From Streptomyces genisteinicus (lineage in GTDB: Bacteria > Actinomycetota > Actinomycetes > Streptomycetales > Streptomycetaceae): a stretch of DNA of 64,000 nt. Numbering within the stretch: position 1 is the first letter of the stretch; each line of letters starts with the position of its first letter. The notes beneath the pieces were generated by a model. It saw nothing but the letters and a program-made list of their open reading frames with translations. It had not been told where the DNA came from and made no database searches. The position numbers and the translations under genes were made by a program. Location of the stretch: positions 1,047,001 to 1,111,000 of the forward strand of contig NZ_CP060825.1 of assembly GCF_014489615.1 (NCBI RefSeq), read 5' to 3'. Positions 52,169 to 61,314 of the stretch are shown here, one piece after another.

Positions 52169-54041
52169 TGAACTTGTCCTTCAGCTTCAGGAAGTCTCTG
52201 TGGGTCTTGGCGAACTCCGTCACCTTCATGCCGTCCGTGGCGACGAAGTACATCCAGCCTTCGTCCGTCGGGTTCAGCGCCGCCGCGATGGCGTCGTTGC
52301 CCGGGTTGCTGATCGGCCCCGGTGTCAGGCCCCGCTGGGTGTACGTGTTGTACGGGTCCTGGTTCTTGTTGATCTCGGCCTCGGAGATGTCGATGTTGCT
52401 CTCGCCCTTGAGGTAGTTGAAGGCCGAGTCGAACTGGAGCAGCTGGTTGGTCTCGGTGTTGGTCGGCTTGAGGCGGTTGTAGACGACCTCGGACATCTTG
52501 CGGAAGTCGTCGTGCGTCTTGCCCTCGACCTGGACGAGGCTGGCGATCGTCAGCAGTTCCCAGGGGCTCTTCAGGCCCAGCCCGTCGGCCTTCTCCTCCA
52601 GGCCGGCCTTCTCGTACTCCTGGTTCGCGCGGGCGACCATCTTCTTCAGGACGTCCTCGGGCTTGGCGCCCTTGGCGACGGGATAGGCGGCCGGGAAGAG
52701 GAAGCCCTCCAGCGGGTCCTTCAGGTCGGCGTGGCCCTTGGCCCATTCGGGGAGTCCGAGCGAGTCCGCGTTCTTCTCGGCGACGTCCTCGGTGGTGCCG
52801 GCCTCCAGGCCGAGCCTCTTGTCGATGTCGGCGTAGATCGTGGCGTTGCGGCGGCCCTCGGCGATGATCAGGTTGTTGCGGCTGGCGTCGCTGAGCATCA
52901 GCTCGACCGCGCTCTTCGCCGACATCTCCTTCTTCAGGAGGTAGTTGCCGTCCTGGATGGAGCGGCCCTTGGGGTTGTCGTTCTGGGCCTGGATGAAGGC
53001 GTCGACGCTCTTGACGACGCCCTCGCGCTTGAGGATCTGACCGATCGTCGAACCGGTCGCCCCCTTGGGGATCTCGACCGAGACCTGGCCGGTGCCCGAT
53101 CCGGCGAAGTCCTCGACCGTGCCGCGGTCCTGCCAGAACTGGTAGCCGAAGTACCCGACCCCGCCGACGCCGCCGACCAGGACCGCCGCGACGACCAGGC
53201 ACGCCAGGCCGTTCCGGCCGCCCTTCCGCTTACCGGCGCCGCGACCGCCGCCGGAGCGCGGGGCGTCGTCGTGGTCGTCGTATCCGTCGTCGTCGCCGTC
53301 GTCCCCGTCGTGACCGCCGTCGCCGCCCCCGGCCTGCTCACGCCCGCGTCCGCGGCTCTCGCCGCGGCGGCCCGTGCGGGCGTCCTCACCGGTGAAGAAC
53401 GGGTGGTCCTCCTCCTGCTCGGCCTCCCGGTCCCAGTCGGAGACGGGTTCCGGTTCGGGCTGGGGACGGCCGCGGCGGGAGGGCGGTTCCGGCGGCGGGT
53501 AGGCCTCGGGGGTGGCGTAGTAGTCGGCCTCCTGCCGGCTGCCGTAGCCCTGGGGGTGGGCGCCGTGACCGCCCGTCCCGTCCGTGCCGTACGGCACGGC
53601 CGCCTGCTGACCGGTGTCCCAGGATCCGTCGTAGCCCTGGCCGCCGTACTGCTGCTGCTGTTGCTGCTGCGCGTACGGGTCCTGCTGCCCGTACTGCTGC
53701 TGGGCGTACGGGTCCTGCTGCCCGCCGTACTGCTGGTGCTGCCCCTGCTGCTGGTACTGCTGCTGCGCGTACTGCTGCTGCGCGTACGGGTCCTGGCCGC
53801 CGTACTGCTGCTGCTGTTGCTGCTGCGCGTACGGGTCCTGCTGCCCGTACTGCTGCTGGGCGTAGGGATCCTGCTGCCCGCCGTGCTGCTGGTGCTGCCC
53901 CTGCTGCTGATACTGCGGGGACTCACCGGCGTACGGAGCGTGACCCTCGGTGGACTGCCGGCCTCCCCATCCCTGGTCCCCGTACAACGGGTCCTCGGGA
54001 TGCCACGGTTCGGAGCCGGGGCCCCGGCCATACTCAGTCAT
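52158..54041 (-). CDS. mltG: Endolytic transglycosylase MltG with Q/Y-rich cytoplasmic tail
   Basis: A membrane-bound YceG-type transglycosylase that cuts nascent glycan strands, 627 residues. Residues 1-275 are a low-complexity cytoplasmic region rich in Gln, Tyr and Gly (repeats of QQDPYAQQQYG), then acidic and Arg-rich. One membrane helix spans about 277-302 (LACLVVAAVLVGGVGGVGYF). The extracellular part has a LysM-like domain, then the catalytic motif ASLVQVEGKTHDDFRKMSEV with Glu506, and PGPISNPGNDAIAAALNP near the C-terminus. It is much longer than the 340-residue E. coli protein because of the tail. Confidence 0.92.
   Translation of the reverse strand: MTEYGRGPGSEPWHPEDPLYGDQGWGGRQSTEGHAPYAGESPQYQQQGQHQQHGGQQDPYAQQQYGQQDPYAQQQQQQQYGGQDPYAQQQYAQQQYQQQGQHQQYGGQQDPYAQQQYGQQDPYAQQQQQQQYGGQGYDGSWDTGQQAAVPYGTDGTGGHGAHPQGYGSRQEADYYATPEAYPPPEPPSRRGRPQPEPEPVSDWDREAEQEEDHPFFTGEDARTGRRGESRGRGREQAGGGDGGHDGDDGDDDGYDDHDDAPRSGGGRGAGKRKGGRNGLACLVVAAVLVGGVGGVGYFGYQFWQDRGTVEDFAGSGTGQVSVEIPKGATGSTIGQILKREGVVKSVDAFIQAQNDNPKGRSIQDGNYLLKKEMSAKSAVELMLSDASRNNLIIAEGRRNATIYADIDKRLGLEAGTTEDVAEKNADSLGLPEWAKGHADLKDPLEGFLFPAAYPVAKGAKPEDVLKKMVARANQEYEKAGLEEKADGLGLKSPWELLTIASLVQVEGKTHDDFRKMSEVVYNRLKPTNTETNQLLQFDSAFNYLKGESNIDISEAEINKNQDPYNTYTQRGLTPGPISNPGNDAIAAALNPTDEGWMYFVATDGMKVTEFAKTHRDFLKLKDKFNAS
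53641..53913. repeat. Duplicated ~117-bp block in the 5' part of mltG
   Basis: A block of about 117 bp at 53641-53757 recurs at 53797-53913, offset by 156 bp (52 codons), with few differences. It is built of CTG/CAG-rich codons for Gln runs. The offset keeps the reading frame, so copy number can vary without breaking mltG. Confidence 0.85.
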
Positions 54042-54142
54042 CGATCCCCTAGGGCCGCGAGACGGCGAAGACGATCCGCCTCTTCTCTGTGCGCCCGCTG
54101 TTCGAACACGGCCGCATTGCGCGGAACGTTACCGTATCGCGA

Positions 54143-54607
54143 TCAGACAATCGTTTCGACGCCCTCGCCCGGGGGTCGGCCCGACACCCGTTCGGACTCC
54201 AGGGCGTTCTGCAGGATCACCACGGCGGCGGCCTGGTCGACGACGGACCGGCCCTTCTTCGCCTTCACGCCCGACGCCCGCAGCCCCGCGGTGGCCGTGA
54301 CCGTCGTCATCCGCTCGTCGACCAGACGGACGGGCACCGGCTTGACGCCCTGGGCGAGCGTGCGGGCGAAGGAACGGACCTTCTTGGCCGCCGGTCCCTC
54401 CGTGCCGCTGAGCGAGCGGGGCAGCCCCACCACGATCTCGATCGGCTCGTACTCCTCCACCAGTTGCCGCAGCCGCCGGTGTGCGGCCGGGACGTCCCGG
54501 CCGGGGACGGTCTCCACCGGTGTGGCGAGCAGCCCGTCCGGGTCGCACGAGGCGACCCCGATCCGGGCGTCGCCGACGTCGACCGCGAGGCGGCGTCCTC
54601 TGCGCAT
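54143..54607 (-). CDS. ruvX: YqgF/RuvX-type pre-16S rRNA nuclease family protein
   Basis: An RNase H-fold protein of 154 residues, linked in E. coli to 16S rRNA 5' end maturation. The acidic active-site motif RRLAVDVGDARIGVASCDPD is at the N-terminus. VVGLPRSLSGTEGPAAKKVR and VDERMTTVTA follow, and the last Asp is in VVDQAAAVVILQ. ATG 54607 has GGAAG 8 nt upstream. It lies between alaS and mltG in a leftward run. Confidence 0.93.
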   Translation of the reverse strand: MRRGRRLAVDVGDARIGVASCDPDGLLATPVETVPGRDVPAAHRRLRQLVEEYEPIEIVVGLPRSLSGTEGPAAKKVRSFARTLAQGVKPVPVRLVDERMTTVTATAGLRASGVKAKKGRSVVDQAAAVVILQNALESERVSGRPPGEGVETIV

Positions 54608-54643
54608 GGCGCTCACTTCCCGTTCCCCGCCGGGGCCGGGGCC

Positions 54644-54684
54644 GGCCGGACGCGCGCACGGAGGGCCCGTGCGCGCGTCCGGCC
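54644..54684 (-). terminator. Hairpin between alaS and ruvX
   Basis: A perfect 18-bp stem (54644-54661 with 54667-54684) and 5-nt loop fill most of the 100-bp gap between alaS and ruvX. It probably ends or weakens transcription after alaS. Confidence 0.75.
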
Positions 54685-54707
54685 CCGCCGCGGACCGGCG
54701 GCCGTGC

Positions 54708-57377
54708 TCACGCGGTCTCGGCGACAAGACGCTCGACGGCGGCGATGGCGTCGCCGATGGCGTCCGGGTTCTGGCCGCCGCCCTGGGCGACGTCGGGCTT
54801 GCCGCCGCCTCCGCCGCCGAGGGTCTTGGCGGCGGTGCGCACCAGGTCGCCGGCCTTGAGGCCCCGCTCGCGGGCCGCCTCGTTGGTGGCGATGACGGTG
54901 AGCGGGCGGCCGTTCGCCGTGGTGAAGACGGCCACGACGGCCGGGCGGTCGCCCGGGATGCGGCCGCGGACGTCGAGCACCAGCTTGCGCAGGTCGTCGG
55001 CGGAGGTGCCGTCGGGGACAGTGCCCGTGGCCAGGGCGATGCCGCGGACGTCCCTGGCGCCCTCGGCGAGGCCGGCCGCGGCGCCCAGCACCTTCTCGGC
55101 GCGGAACTTCTCGATCTCCTTCTCGGCGTCCTTCAGCTTGCCGAGCATGGCGGCGATCTTCTCCGGCAGCTCCTCGGAGCGGCCCTTGACCAGCTCCTGG
55201 AGCTGGGCGACGACGGTGTGCTCCTTCGCGAGGAAGTTGTACGCGTCGACGCCGACGAGGGCCTCGACGCGGCGGACGCCGGAGCCGATGGAGGACTCGC
55301 CGAGCAGCTTCACCAGGCCGAGCTGGGCGGTGTTGCCGACGTGGGTGCCGCCGCACAGCTCCTTGGAGAAGTCGCCGATGGTCACCACGCGCACCCGCTC
55401 GCCGTACTTCTCGCCGAACTCGGCGATGGCGCCCTGCTTCTTGGCCTCGTCGATGCTCATGACCTCGGCGTGGACGTCGAGTTCGCGGGAGAGCACCTCG
55501 TTGATCTTCTGCTCGACGTCGGTGAGGACCGTGCCGGGGACGGCGTTCGGCGAGCCGAAGTCGAAGCGGAAGCGGCCCGGGGAGTTCTCCGAGCCGGCCT
55601 GGGCGGCCGTGGGGCCGAGCGCGTCGCGCAGGGCCTGGTGGGTGAGGTGGGTGGCGCTGTGGGCACGGGCGATGGCCCGGCGGCGGCGCACGTCGATGGC
55701 GGCGTACGCGGAGGCGCCGACGGTGACCTCGCCGACCTGCACGACGCCCTTGTGGACGCTGACGCCGGGGACCGGCTGCTGCACGTCGCGGACCTCGATG
55801 ACCGCGCCGGAGTCCAGCCTGATGCGGCCCTGGTCGGCGAGCTGGCCGCCGCCCTCGGCGTAGAACGGGGTGCGGTCGAGGACGACCTCGACCTCGTCGC
55901 CCTCGGAGGCGGCCGGCGAGGAGACGCCGTCCACGAGCAGACCGACGACGGTGGACTCGCCCTCCAGGGAGCCGTAGCCGGTGAACTCGGTGGTGCCCGC
56001 GTTGTCGGCGACCTCGCGGTAGGCGGAGAGGTCGGCGTGGCCGGTCTTCTTGGCCTTGGCGTCGGCCTTGGCCCGGTCCCGCTGCTCCTTCATCAGGCGG
56101 CGGAAGCCCTCTTCGTCGACGGACAGGCCCTGCTCGGCCGCCATCTCCAGGGTCAGGTCGATCGGGAAGCCCCAGGTGTCGTGGAGCAGGAACGCCTTGT
56201 CGCCGGCGAGCACGGTGCCGCCTGCGGCCTTGGTCTCGGTGACGGCGGTGTCGAGGATGTTGGTGCCGCCCTTGATGGCCTTGAGGAAGGCGGACTCCTC
56301 GGCCACGGCGACGGTCTCGATGCGGCCGCGGTCGGTGGCCAGCTCCGGGTACTGCTGCCCCATGGTGTCGACGACGACGCCGACGAGGTCCTTCACGACC
56401 GGTCCGGTGGCGCCCATCAGGCGCATGTTGCGGATGGCGCGGCGCATGATCCGGCGGAGCACGTAGCCACGGCCCTCGTTGCCGGGGGTGACGCCGTCGC
56501 CGATGAGCATGGTGGAGGTGCGGATGTGGTCGGCGACCACGCGCAGCGAGACGTCGGACCCGGCCTCGGCGCCGTAGCGGACGCCGGTCAGCTCGGTGGC
56601 CTTGTCCATCACGACGCGCAGGGTGTCGGTCTCGTACATGTTCTGCACGCCCTGCAGGATCATCGCGAGGCGTTCCAGGCCGAGGCCCGTGTCGATGTTC
56701 TTGCTCGGCAGGTCTCCCAGGATCGGGAAGTCCTCCTTGCCGTCGCCGGCGCCGCGCTCGTACTGCATGAAGACCAGGTTCCAGATCTCCACGTAGCGCT
56801 CGTCGTTGACGGCCGGGCCGCCCTCCTCGCCGAACTCCGGACCGCGGTCGTAGTTGATCTCGGAGCAGGGTCCGCAGGGGCCGGGGACGCCCATGGACCA
56901 GAAGTTGTCCTTCTTCCCGAGGCGCTGGATGCGCTCGGCCGGGACGCCGACCACGTCGCGCCAGATCTGCTCGGCCTCGTCGTCGTCGAGGTAGACGGTG
57001 ATCCAGAGCTTCTCCGGCTCCAGGCCGTAACCGCCCTTGTCCCGGGGGCTGGTGAGCAGCTCCCAGGCGAGCTTGATGGCGCCTTCCTTGAAGTAGTCGC
57101 CGAAGGAGAAGTTGCCGCACATCTGGAAGAACGTGCCGTGGCGGGTGGTCTTGCCGACCTCTTCGATGTCGGGGGTGCGCACGCACTTCTGCACGCTGGT
57201 GACGCGCGGGGCGGGCGGCTTGACCTCCCCGAGGAAGTAGGGCTTGAAGGGGACCATGCCCGCGGGGACCAGGAGCAGAGTCGGGTCGTCCGCGATGAGC
57301 GACGCCGAGGGGACAACGGTGTGGCCGCGCTCCTCGAAGAAGCTCAGCCAGCGGCGGCGGATTTCAGCCGACTCCAT
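54708..57377 (-). CDS. alaS: Alanyl-tRNA synthetase
   Basis: Charges tRNA-Ala and edits Ser/Gly. It has 889 residues. The class II catalytic domain begins [20 protein letters not shown] and shows [19 protein letters not shown]. The editing domain has the zinc motif [16 protein letters not shown] and later [13 protein letters not shown]. The C-terminal DHHA1 part ends near [15 protein letters not shown]. The start overlaps the stop of the upstream small membrane protein by one base. I see no T-box leader. Confidence 0.98.
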   Translation of the reverse strand: MESAEIRRRWLSFFEERGHTVVPSASLIADDPTLLLVPAGMVPFKPYFLGEVKPPAPRVTSVQKCVRTPDIEEVGKTTRHGTFFQMCGNFSFGDYFKEGAIKLAWELLTSPRDKGGYGLEPEKLWITVYLDDDEAEQIWRDVVGVPAERIQRLGKKDNFWSMGVPGPCGPCSEINYDRGPEFGEEGGPAVNDERYVEIWNLVFMQYERGAGDGKEDFPILGDLPSKNIDTGLGLERLAMILQGVQNMYETDTLRVVMDKATELTGVRYGAEAGSDVSLRVVADHIRTSTMLIGDGVTPGNEGRGYVLRRIMRRAIRNMRLMGATGPVVKDLVGVVVDTMGQQYPELATDRGRIETVAVAEESAFLKAIKGGTNILDTAVTETKAAGGTVLAGDKAFLLHDTWGFPIDLTLEMAAEQGLSVDEEGFRRLMKEQRDRAKADAKAKKTGHADLSAYREVADNAGTTEFTGYGSLEGESTVVGLLVDGVSSPAASEGDEVEVVLDRTPFYAEGGGQLADQGRIRLDSGAVIEVRDVQQPVPGVSVHKGVVQVGEVTVGASAYAAIDVRRRRAIARAHSATHLTHQALRDALGPTAAQAGSENSPGRFRFDFGSPNAVPGTVLTDVEQKINEVLSRELDVHAEVMSIDEAKKQGAIAEFGEKYGERVRVVTIGDFSKELCGGTHVGNTAQLGLVKLLGESSIGSGVRRVEALVGVDAYNFLAKEHTVVAQLQELVKGRSEELPEKIAAMLGKLKDAEKEIEKFRAEKVLGAAAGLAEGARDVRGIALATGTVPDGTSADDLRKLVLDVRGRIPGDRPAVVAVFTTANGRPLTVIATNEAARERGLKAGDLVRTAAKTLGGGGGGKPDVAQGGGQNPDAIGDAIAAVERLVAETA

Positions 57378-57784
57378 CAGTGGTCCTCATTCCGGTTGTA
57401 CGGGGCCCCGGCGGCGGGGCCCTCGGTGGTGTTCTCGGTGGTGCGGCGGCCGTCGTCGGTGCGGCGGCCGTCGTCCGTCAGCGCGTACGGGCGGGGCGCC
57501 GGCGCGGGCCCGCCGCGCCCGACGGCCGGGCGCCGGGAGGCCGGGGGCAGTCCGGGGCGCTCGTTCAGGCCGAGGGCGTCGCCGAGTTCGGCCTCGCGCT
57601 GCGCCATCTGCGCGCGGATGTCGACGGCGATCTCCTTGAGCCGGTGCCCCGCGTCGACCGCCTTGCCGGCGGCCTGGGCGGCCAGGCTCTCCGGGGTGAG
57701 CTGCTTCAGCTTGCGGTTGACCTTGGTGGTGGCCCACACGCCGGCGCCCACGCCCGCGGTGAACCAGAAGGTACGGCGGAACAT
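57377..57784 (-). CDS. DUF6167 family protein
   Basis: A 135-residue protein with one N-terminal hydrophobic helix ([20 protein letters not shown]), a helical middle ([20 protein letters not shown]) and a disordered tail containing the tandem [12 protein letters not shown]. It occurs next to alaS in Streptomyces and is coupled here to both neighbours: it starts 6 bp after the DUF948 stop and overlaps alaS by one base. The function is unknown. Confidence 0.8.
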   Translation of the reverse strand: MFRRTFWFTAGVGAGVWATTKVNRKLKQLTPESLAAQAAGKAVDAGHRLKEIAVDIRAQMAQREAELGDALGLNERPGLPPASRRPAVGRGGPAPAPRPYALTDDGRRTDDGRRTTENTTEGPAAGAPYNRNEDH

Positions 57785-57790
57785 GGAGCG

Positions 57791-58222
57791 TCAGCCTTTC
57801 CGCTTCTTGCGCCGTGCGCCCGGTACGGTCCGGCCGACGATCACGGTACGACGGGGGTCCGCGGACGGGGTGTCCTCGCCGCGGCGGCCCAGCGCGCGCC
57901 GCACGCCGTAGCCGAAGGCCGCGACCTTGACGAGGGGGCCGCCGAACGTCGAGGCGACGGTGGTGGAGAGCGCGGAGGCGTTGGAGGTGACCTCCTGGAC
58001 GTCGCTGGCGATGGCGTCGACCCGTTCGAGCTGGGTCTGCGCGGAGCGGACCGCGGTCGAGGCCTCGGCCAGCAGCGGCACGGCCTGTTCGGTCACGTCC
58101 GCCACGAGTCGGGTGGTCGCCCTGAGCGTCTGCGCCAGCCTCACCAGCACCACGGCGAGGAAGGACACCAGGATCGCCCAGAAGACGGCCACCAGGATCC
58201 CGGCAACCTCTCCACCGGTCAC
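57791..58222 (-). CDS. DUF948 family membrane protein
   Basis: A 143-residue protein from GTG 58222. The N-terminal membrane helix is VAGILVAVFWAILVSFLAVV. A long amphipathic/coiled segment follows (VTEQAVPLLAEASTAVRSAQ, LERVDAIASDVQEVTSNASA), like the methyl-accepting-type coiled coil of DUF948/YtxG proteins. The C-terminus is basic (ARRKKRKG). It is the first gene of the DUF948-DUF6167-alaS unit. Confidence 0.85.
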   Translation of the reverse strand: MTGGEVAGILVAVFWAILVSFLAVVLVRLAQTLRATTRLVADVTEQAVPLLAEASTAVRSAQTQLERVDAIASDVQEVTSNASALSTTVASTFGGPLVKVAAFGYGVRRALGRRGEDTPSADPRRTVIVGRTVPGARRKKRKG

Positions 58223-58382
58223 TGCGCACCGCTCTCTGAAATCGTCGTCCGGCACTGAATTGTCCGCGTCCCCGACCTTATCGCGCCCGGGGTGGCGCAC
58301 CGTACCGGATTGCCGCCCGGCGGGACGGGCCGACGTGGGGCGGTTGAACGCAGTGCGCACGCGTCGGTACGCTGCGTGCGCT

Positions 58383-60560
58383 ATGCGAGACCACGGCCCC
58401 GGAGATCCCGACCGCCTTCCTCCCCCGGCCCCGTGCGGCCTGCCCGCCGAGGTGAACGGATTCGTCGGCCGGGCCGGCGAACTGGCCGCCGCGGCCCGTG
58501 CCCTGGAGACGTCGCGACTGGTCACCCTCGTGGGGCCGGGCGGGATCGGCAAGACCCGCCTGGCGGTGCGGGCGGCCGCGGCACAGCAGAATCGGTACGC
58601 CGACGGTGCGCGGCTGGCCGAGCTGTCCCTGGTACGGGACCCCCGGCTCGTCGCCCACGCCCTGCTCGGAGCGCTCGGCGTCACCGACCACACCGGCCGG
58701 CCCGCCCGCGACGTGCTGCTGCGGCACCTGGCGGGCAGGCGGCTGCTCCTCGTCGTGGACGGCTTCGAGCACCTGGTCGAGACGTGCGCGCCTCTTCTCC
58801 GCGATGTCCTGCGGCACGCGCCGGGCGTCGCGGTGCTGGCGGCGGGGCGGCGGCCGCTGCGGCTGGACGGCGAGGCCGTGCTGCCGCTCGGGCCGATGAC
58901 CCCGCAGGACGCCGCGCTGCTGTTCACGGCCCGTGCGGCCGGCACCGGGCGGTGGGCTCGGGAGGATCCGGCGCTGGTGCGGGAGCTGTGCCGGCGCCTG
59001 GACGGGGTCCCGCTCGCACTGGAACTGGCCGCCGGGCGGCTCCCCGCCCTGACGCTGGAGCAGCTGCTGGACCGGATGGACGACCGCTTCGGGCTGCTGA
59101 CGTGCGGTGTCCGGGGGGCGCTGCCCCGGCACCGGACGCTGCGCACCGCCGTCGGCTGGAGCCACGAGCTGTGCACCCCCGCCGAGCGGCTGCTGTGGGC
59201 GCGCTTGTCGGTCTTCGCCGGCGACTTCGACCTGGAGGCGGTCGAGTACGTGTGCAGCGGTCCGGACCTGCCGGCCGGGTCGGTGCTGGACGTCCTCGGG
59301 GAACTGATCGCGCAGTCCGTGGTCACCCGCGCGGAGAGCGCCGGCGGCGCCCGCTACCGGATGCTCGACACCGTGCGCGCGTACGGCGCGGAGTGGCTGG
59401 CCGAGCTGGGCGACGCCGAGCGGCTGCGCAGCCGGCACCGCGACTGGTACATGGGGCTGGCCACCTGGTGCGAGCTGGAGTGGTTCGGTCCGCGGCAGGC
59501 GGACGTCGCGGCGTGCACCGACAGCGCGCTGCCCAATCTGCGGGCCGCCGTCGAGGTCTGCCTGGAACGCCCGGACGAGGCGCATCTGGGACAGCACCTG
59601 GTCGGGACGCTCTGGTTCTACTGGGCCGGCTGCGGCCGGCTCTCCGAGGGCCGCCACTGGCTCGACCGGGTGCTCGCCCACGAGACGCGGTACCCGGACG
59701 CGCGGCTGAAGGCGTTGTGGGTGCTCGGGTACGTGGCCGTGCTCCAGGGCGACGCGGCGGCCGCGGCCGCCGCGCTGCACGAGTGCGGCGAGGGCGCGGA
59801 GGCCGGGGAGAACGTGCTGGCGGGCGCGTATGCGACCCATCGCAAGGGCTGCCTCGCGCTGCTGTCGGACGACGTCCCGCGCGCCGAGCGGCTGCTGCGC
59901 AGCGCGCTCGCGGACTACGACCGGGTCGGCGAGCTCAACAGCAACGTCCTGATGGGGCAGGTGGAGCTGGCCATGGCGCTGGTCTTCCAGGACCGGCTGG
60001 ACGCGGCGGTCGAGGTGTGCGAGGAGGTGCGGGAGGTCTGCGAGACGTTCGGCGAGCTGTGGACCCGCGCCTACGCGCTGTACGTCCTCGCGTACGCGGC
60101 CTGGGCGGCCGGTGAGCACGCCCGCGCCCGGGCGCTGCTGACCGAGTGCATCACGGTCGACCACCGGTTCAACGACCTGGTCGGCTTGGCCCTGGCGATC
60201 GAGCTGCTCGCCCTGGTGACCGCCTCGGAGGGCGATCCCGCGGAGGCCGCGGTGCTCCAGGGCGCGGCGGCGCCGGTCTGGGACTCGGTGGGCGTCGCGG
60301 TCTTCGGCTCGGTGCACTTCGCCGCGCCCCGGGAGATGTGCGCCCGCCGGGCCGCGGAACAGCTGGGGGCCCGGAGGTACGAGGAGTGCGTGGAAACCGG
60401 CCGGGCACTGCCGCTGGACGCCGCGGTGCGGCGTGCGCTCACCGCTCCGGAGCGGGTGCGGGTCTTCCGGGCCCGGCAGCGCACGGGTCCGCCGGCCTCC
60501 CCGGACACGCGAGAGCCCGCCGGCCTCCCCACCGGGAACGGCGGGGAGACGGCGGGCTGA
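58383..60560 (+). CDS. STAND-type ATPase with TPR-like repeats, no DNA-binding domain
   Basis: A 725-residue signal-transduction ATPase. ATG 58383 begins a short Pro-rich leader. The NB-ARC-like domain has FVGRAGELAAAARALE, the P-loop VTLVGPGGIGKTRLAVRAAA (about 46-65), Walker B RLLLVVDGFEHL and the GLPLA-type motif LDGVPLALELAAGRLPALT. From about 330 onward there are helical TPR-like repeats. LuxR/SARP relatives normally carry a helix-turn-helix at one end; none is visible here. A possible promoter is TTGAAC (58344-58349) and TACGCT (58368-58373). The role is unknown. Confidence 0.82.
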   Translation: MRDHGPGDPDRLPPPAPCGLPAEVNGFVGRAGELAAAARALETSRLVTLVGPGGIGKTRLAVRAAAAQQNRYADGARLAELSLVRDPRLVAHALLGALGVTDHTGRPARDVLLRHLAGRRLLLVVDGFEHLVETCAPLLRDVLRHAPGVAVLAAGRRPLRLDGEAVLPLGPMTPQDAALLFTARAAGTGRWAREDPALVRELCRRLDGVPLALELAAGRLPALTLEQLLDRMDDRFGLLTCGVRGALPRHRTLRTAVGWSHELCTPAERLLWARLSVFAGDFDLEAVEYVCSGPDLPAGSVLDVLGELIAQSVVTRAESAGGARYRMLDTVRAYGAEWLAELGDAERLRSRHRDWYMGLATWCELEWFGPRQADVAACTDSALPNLRAAVEVCLERPDEAHLGQHLVGTLWFYWAGCGRLSEGRHWLDRVLAHETRYPDARLKALWVLGYVAVLQGDAAAAAAALHECGEGAEAGENVLAGAYATHRKGCLALLSDDVPRAERLLRSALADYDRVGELNSNVLMGQVELAMALVFQDRLDAAVEVCEEVREVCETFGELWTRAYALYVLAYAAWAAGEHARARALLTECITVDHRFNDLVGLALAIELLALVTASEGDPAEAAVLQGAAAPVWDSVGVAVFGSVHFAAPREMCARRAAEQLGARRYEECVETGRALPLDAAVRRALTAPERVRVFRARQRTGPPASPDTREPAGLPTGNGGETAG

Positions 60561-60564
60561 GGCG

Positions 60565-60630
60565 GTGTGCGGCGGTCTCCCGCCGCACACGGCACGCCTG
60601 TCGGGCGGGTCTCCCGGCTCTCACCGGGAG
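60565..60630. terminator. Paired terminators between STAND gene and rpsD
   Basis: GTGTGCGGCGG-TCTC-CCGCCGCACAC (60565-60590) is a perfect 11-bp stem just after the rightward gene. CTCCCGG-6 nt-CCGGGAG (60611-60630) lies just beyond the leftward rpsD stop. Confidence 0.8.
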
Positions 60631-60643
60631 GGAACCGGCCTGA

Positions 60644-61258
60644 TCAGCGGGCGTAGTACTCGACGACGAGCTGCTCGTCGCAGATGACCGGGACTTCCTT
60701 GCGCTGCGGGTCGCGGTCCAGACGGAAGGCCAGGGCCTTCAGGTTGACCTGCAGGTAGCGCGGGGTCTCGCCGTCGGCGGCGAAGCCACCCTCGCGGGCG
60801 ACCTGGAAGAGGGCCTTCTCGCGGGAGCGCTCGCGGACCATCACGACGTCGTCGGGACGGACGCGGAAGGACGGCTTGTCGACCTTGCCGCCGTTGACCT
60901 CGATGTGGCCGTGGACGACCATCTGACGGGCCTGGTAGATGGTGCGGGCGATGCCCGAACGCAGGACCAGGGCGTCGAGGCGGCGCTCGAGCTCGACGAC
61001 GAGCGCGTCGCCGGTCTTGCCCTCGGCCTTCTTGGCGCGGTCGTAGGCGCGGGCCATCTGGCGCTCGCTGATGTCGTACTGCGCACGCAGGCGCTGCTTC
61101 TCGAGCAGGCGGACCTTGTAGTCCGAGTTCTGCTTGCGGCCACGGCCGTGCTCACCCGGCGGGTAGGGGCGAGCCTCGAAGTACTTCACGGCCTTCGGCG
61201 TCAGGGCGATACCGAGCGCACGGGACTTCTTGACCTTGGGACGCGACTGGTTAGGCAC
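60644..61258 (-). CDS. rpsD: 30S ribosomal protein S4
   Basis: A 204-residue primary rRNA-binding protein and translational regulator. It is the cysteine-poor, zinc-free type: the N-terminal segment has no CxxC pairs. The S4 RNA-binding domain is near 95-155 ([40 protein letters not shown]). The GTG start is preceded by GGAG. Here it is a stand-alone gene outside any ribosomal protein operon, as usual in Streptomyces. Its promoter must lie in the 56 bp shared with the divergent DUF2470 gene. Confidence 0.97.
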   Translation of the reverse strand: MPNQSRPKVKKSRALGIALTPKAVKYFEARPYPPGEHGRGRKQNSDYKVRLLEKQRLRAQYDISERQMARAYDRAKKAEGKTGDALVVELERRLDALVLRSGIARTIYQARQMVVHGHIEVNGGKVDKPSFRVRPDDVVMVRERSREKALFQVAREGGFAADGETPRYLQVNLKALAFRLDRDPQRKEVPVICDEQLVVEYYAR

Positions 61259-61281
61259 GTTCTCCAGACCTCCATAGTAGG

Positions 61282-61300
61282 TTAGGTTAGGCTTACCTTA
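61282..61300. promoter_or_regulatory. Iron box (DmdR/IdeR-type operator)
   Basis: TTAGGTTAGGCTTACCTTA matches 17 of 19 positions of the DtxR-family consensus TTAGGTTAGGCTAACCTAA. It lies between divergent rpsD and the DUF2470 gene, 4 bp upstream of the latter's AAGGAGA ribosome site. Control of the DUF2470 gene by iron is likely; an effect on rpsD is possible. Confidence 0.85.
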
Positions 61301-61314
61301 CTCAAGGAGATCGC

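Noticed and set aside
52071..57911. 1946-codon open frame on the plus strand across mltG, ruvX and alaS
   Set aside because: It is antisense to three clear genes, with low-complexity composition and no motifs.
57785..58260. Possible T-box leader for alaS
   Set aside because: alaS overlaps the upstream gene, and no T-box sequence is seen before the first gene of the unit.
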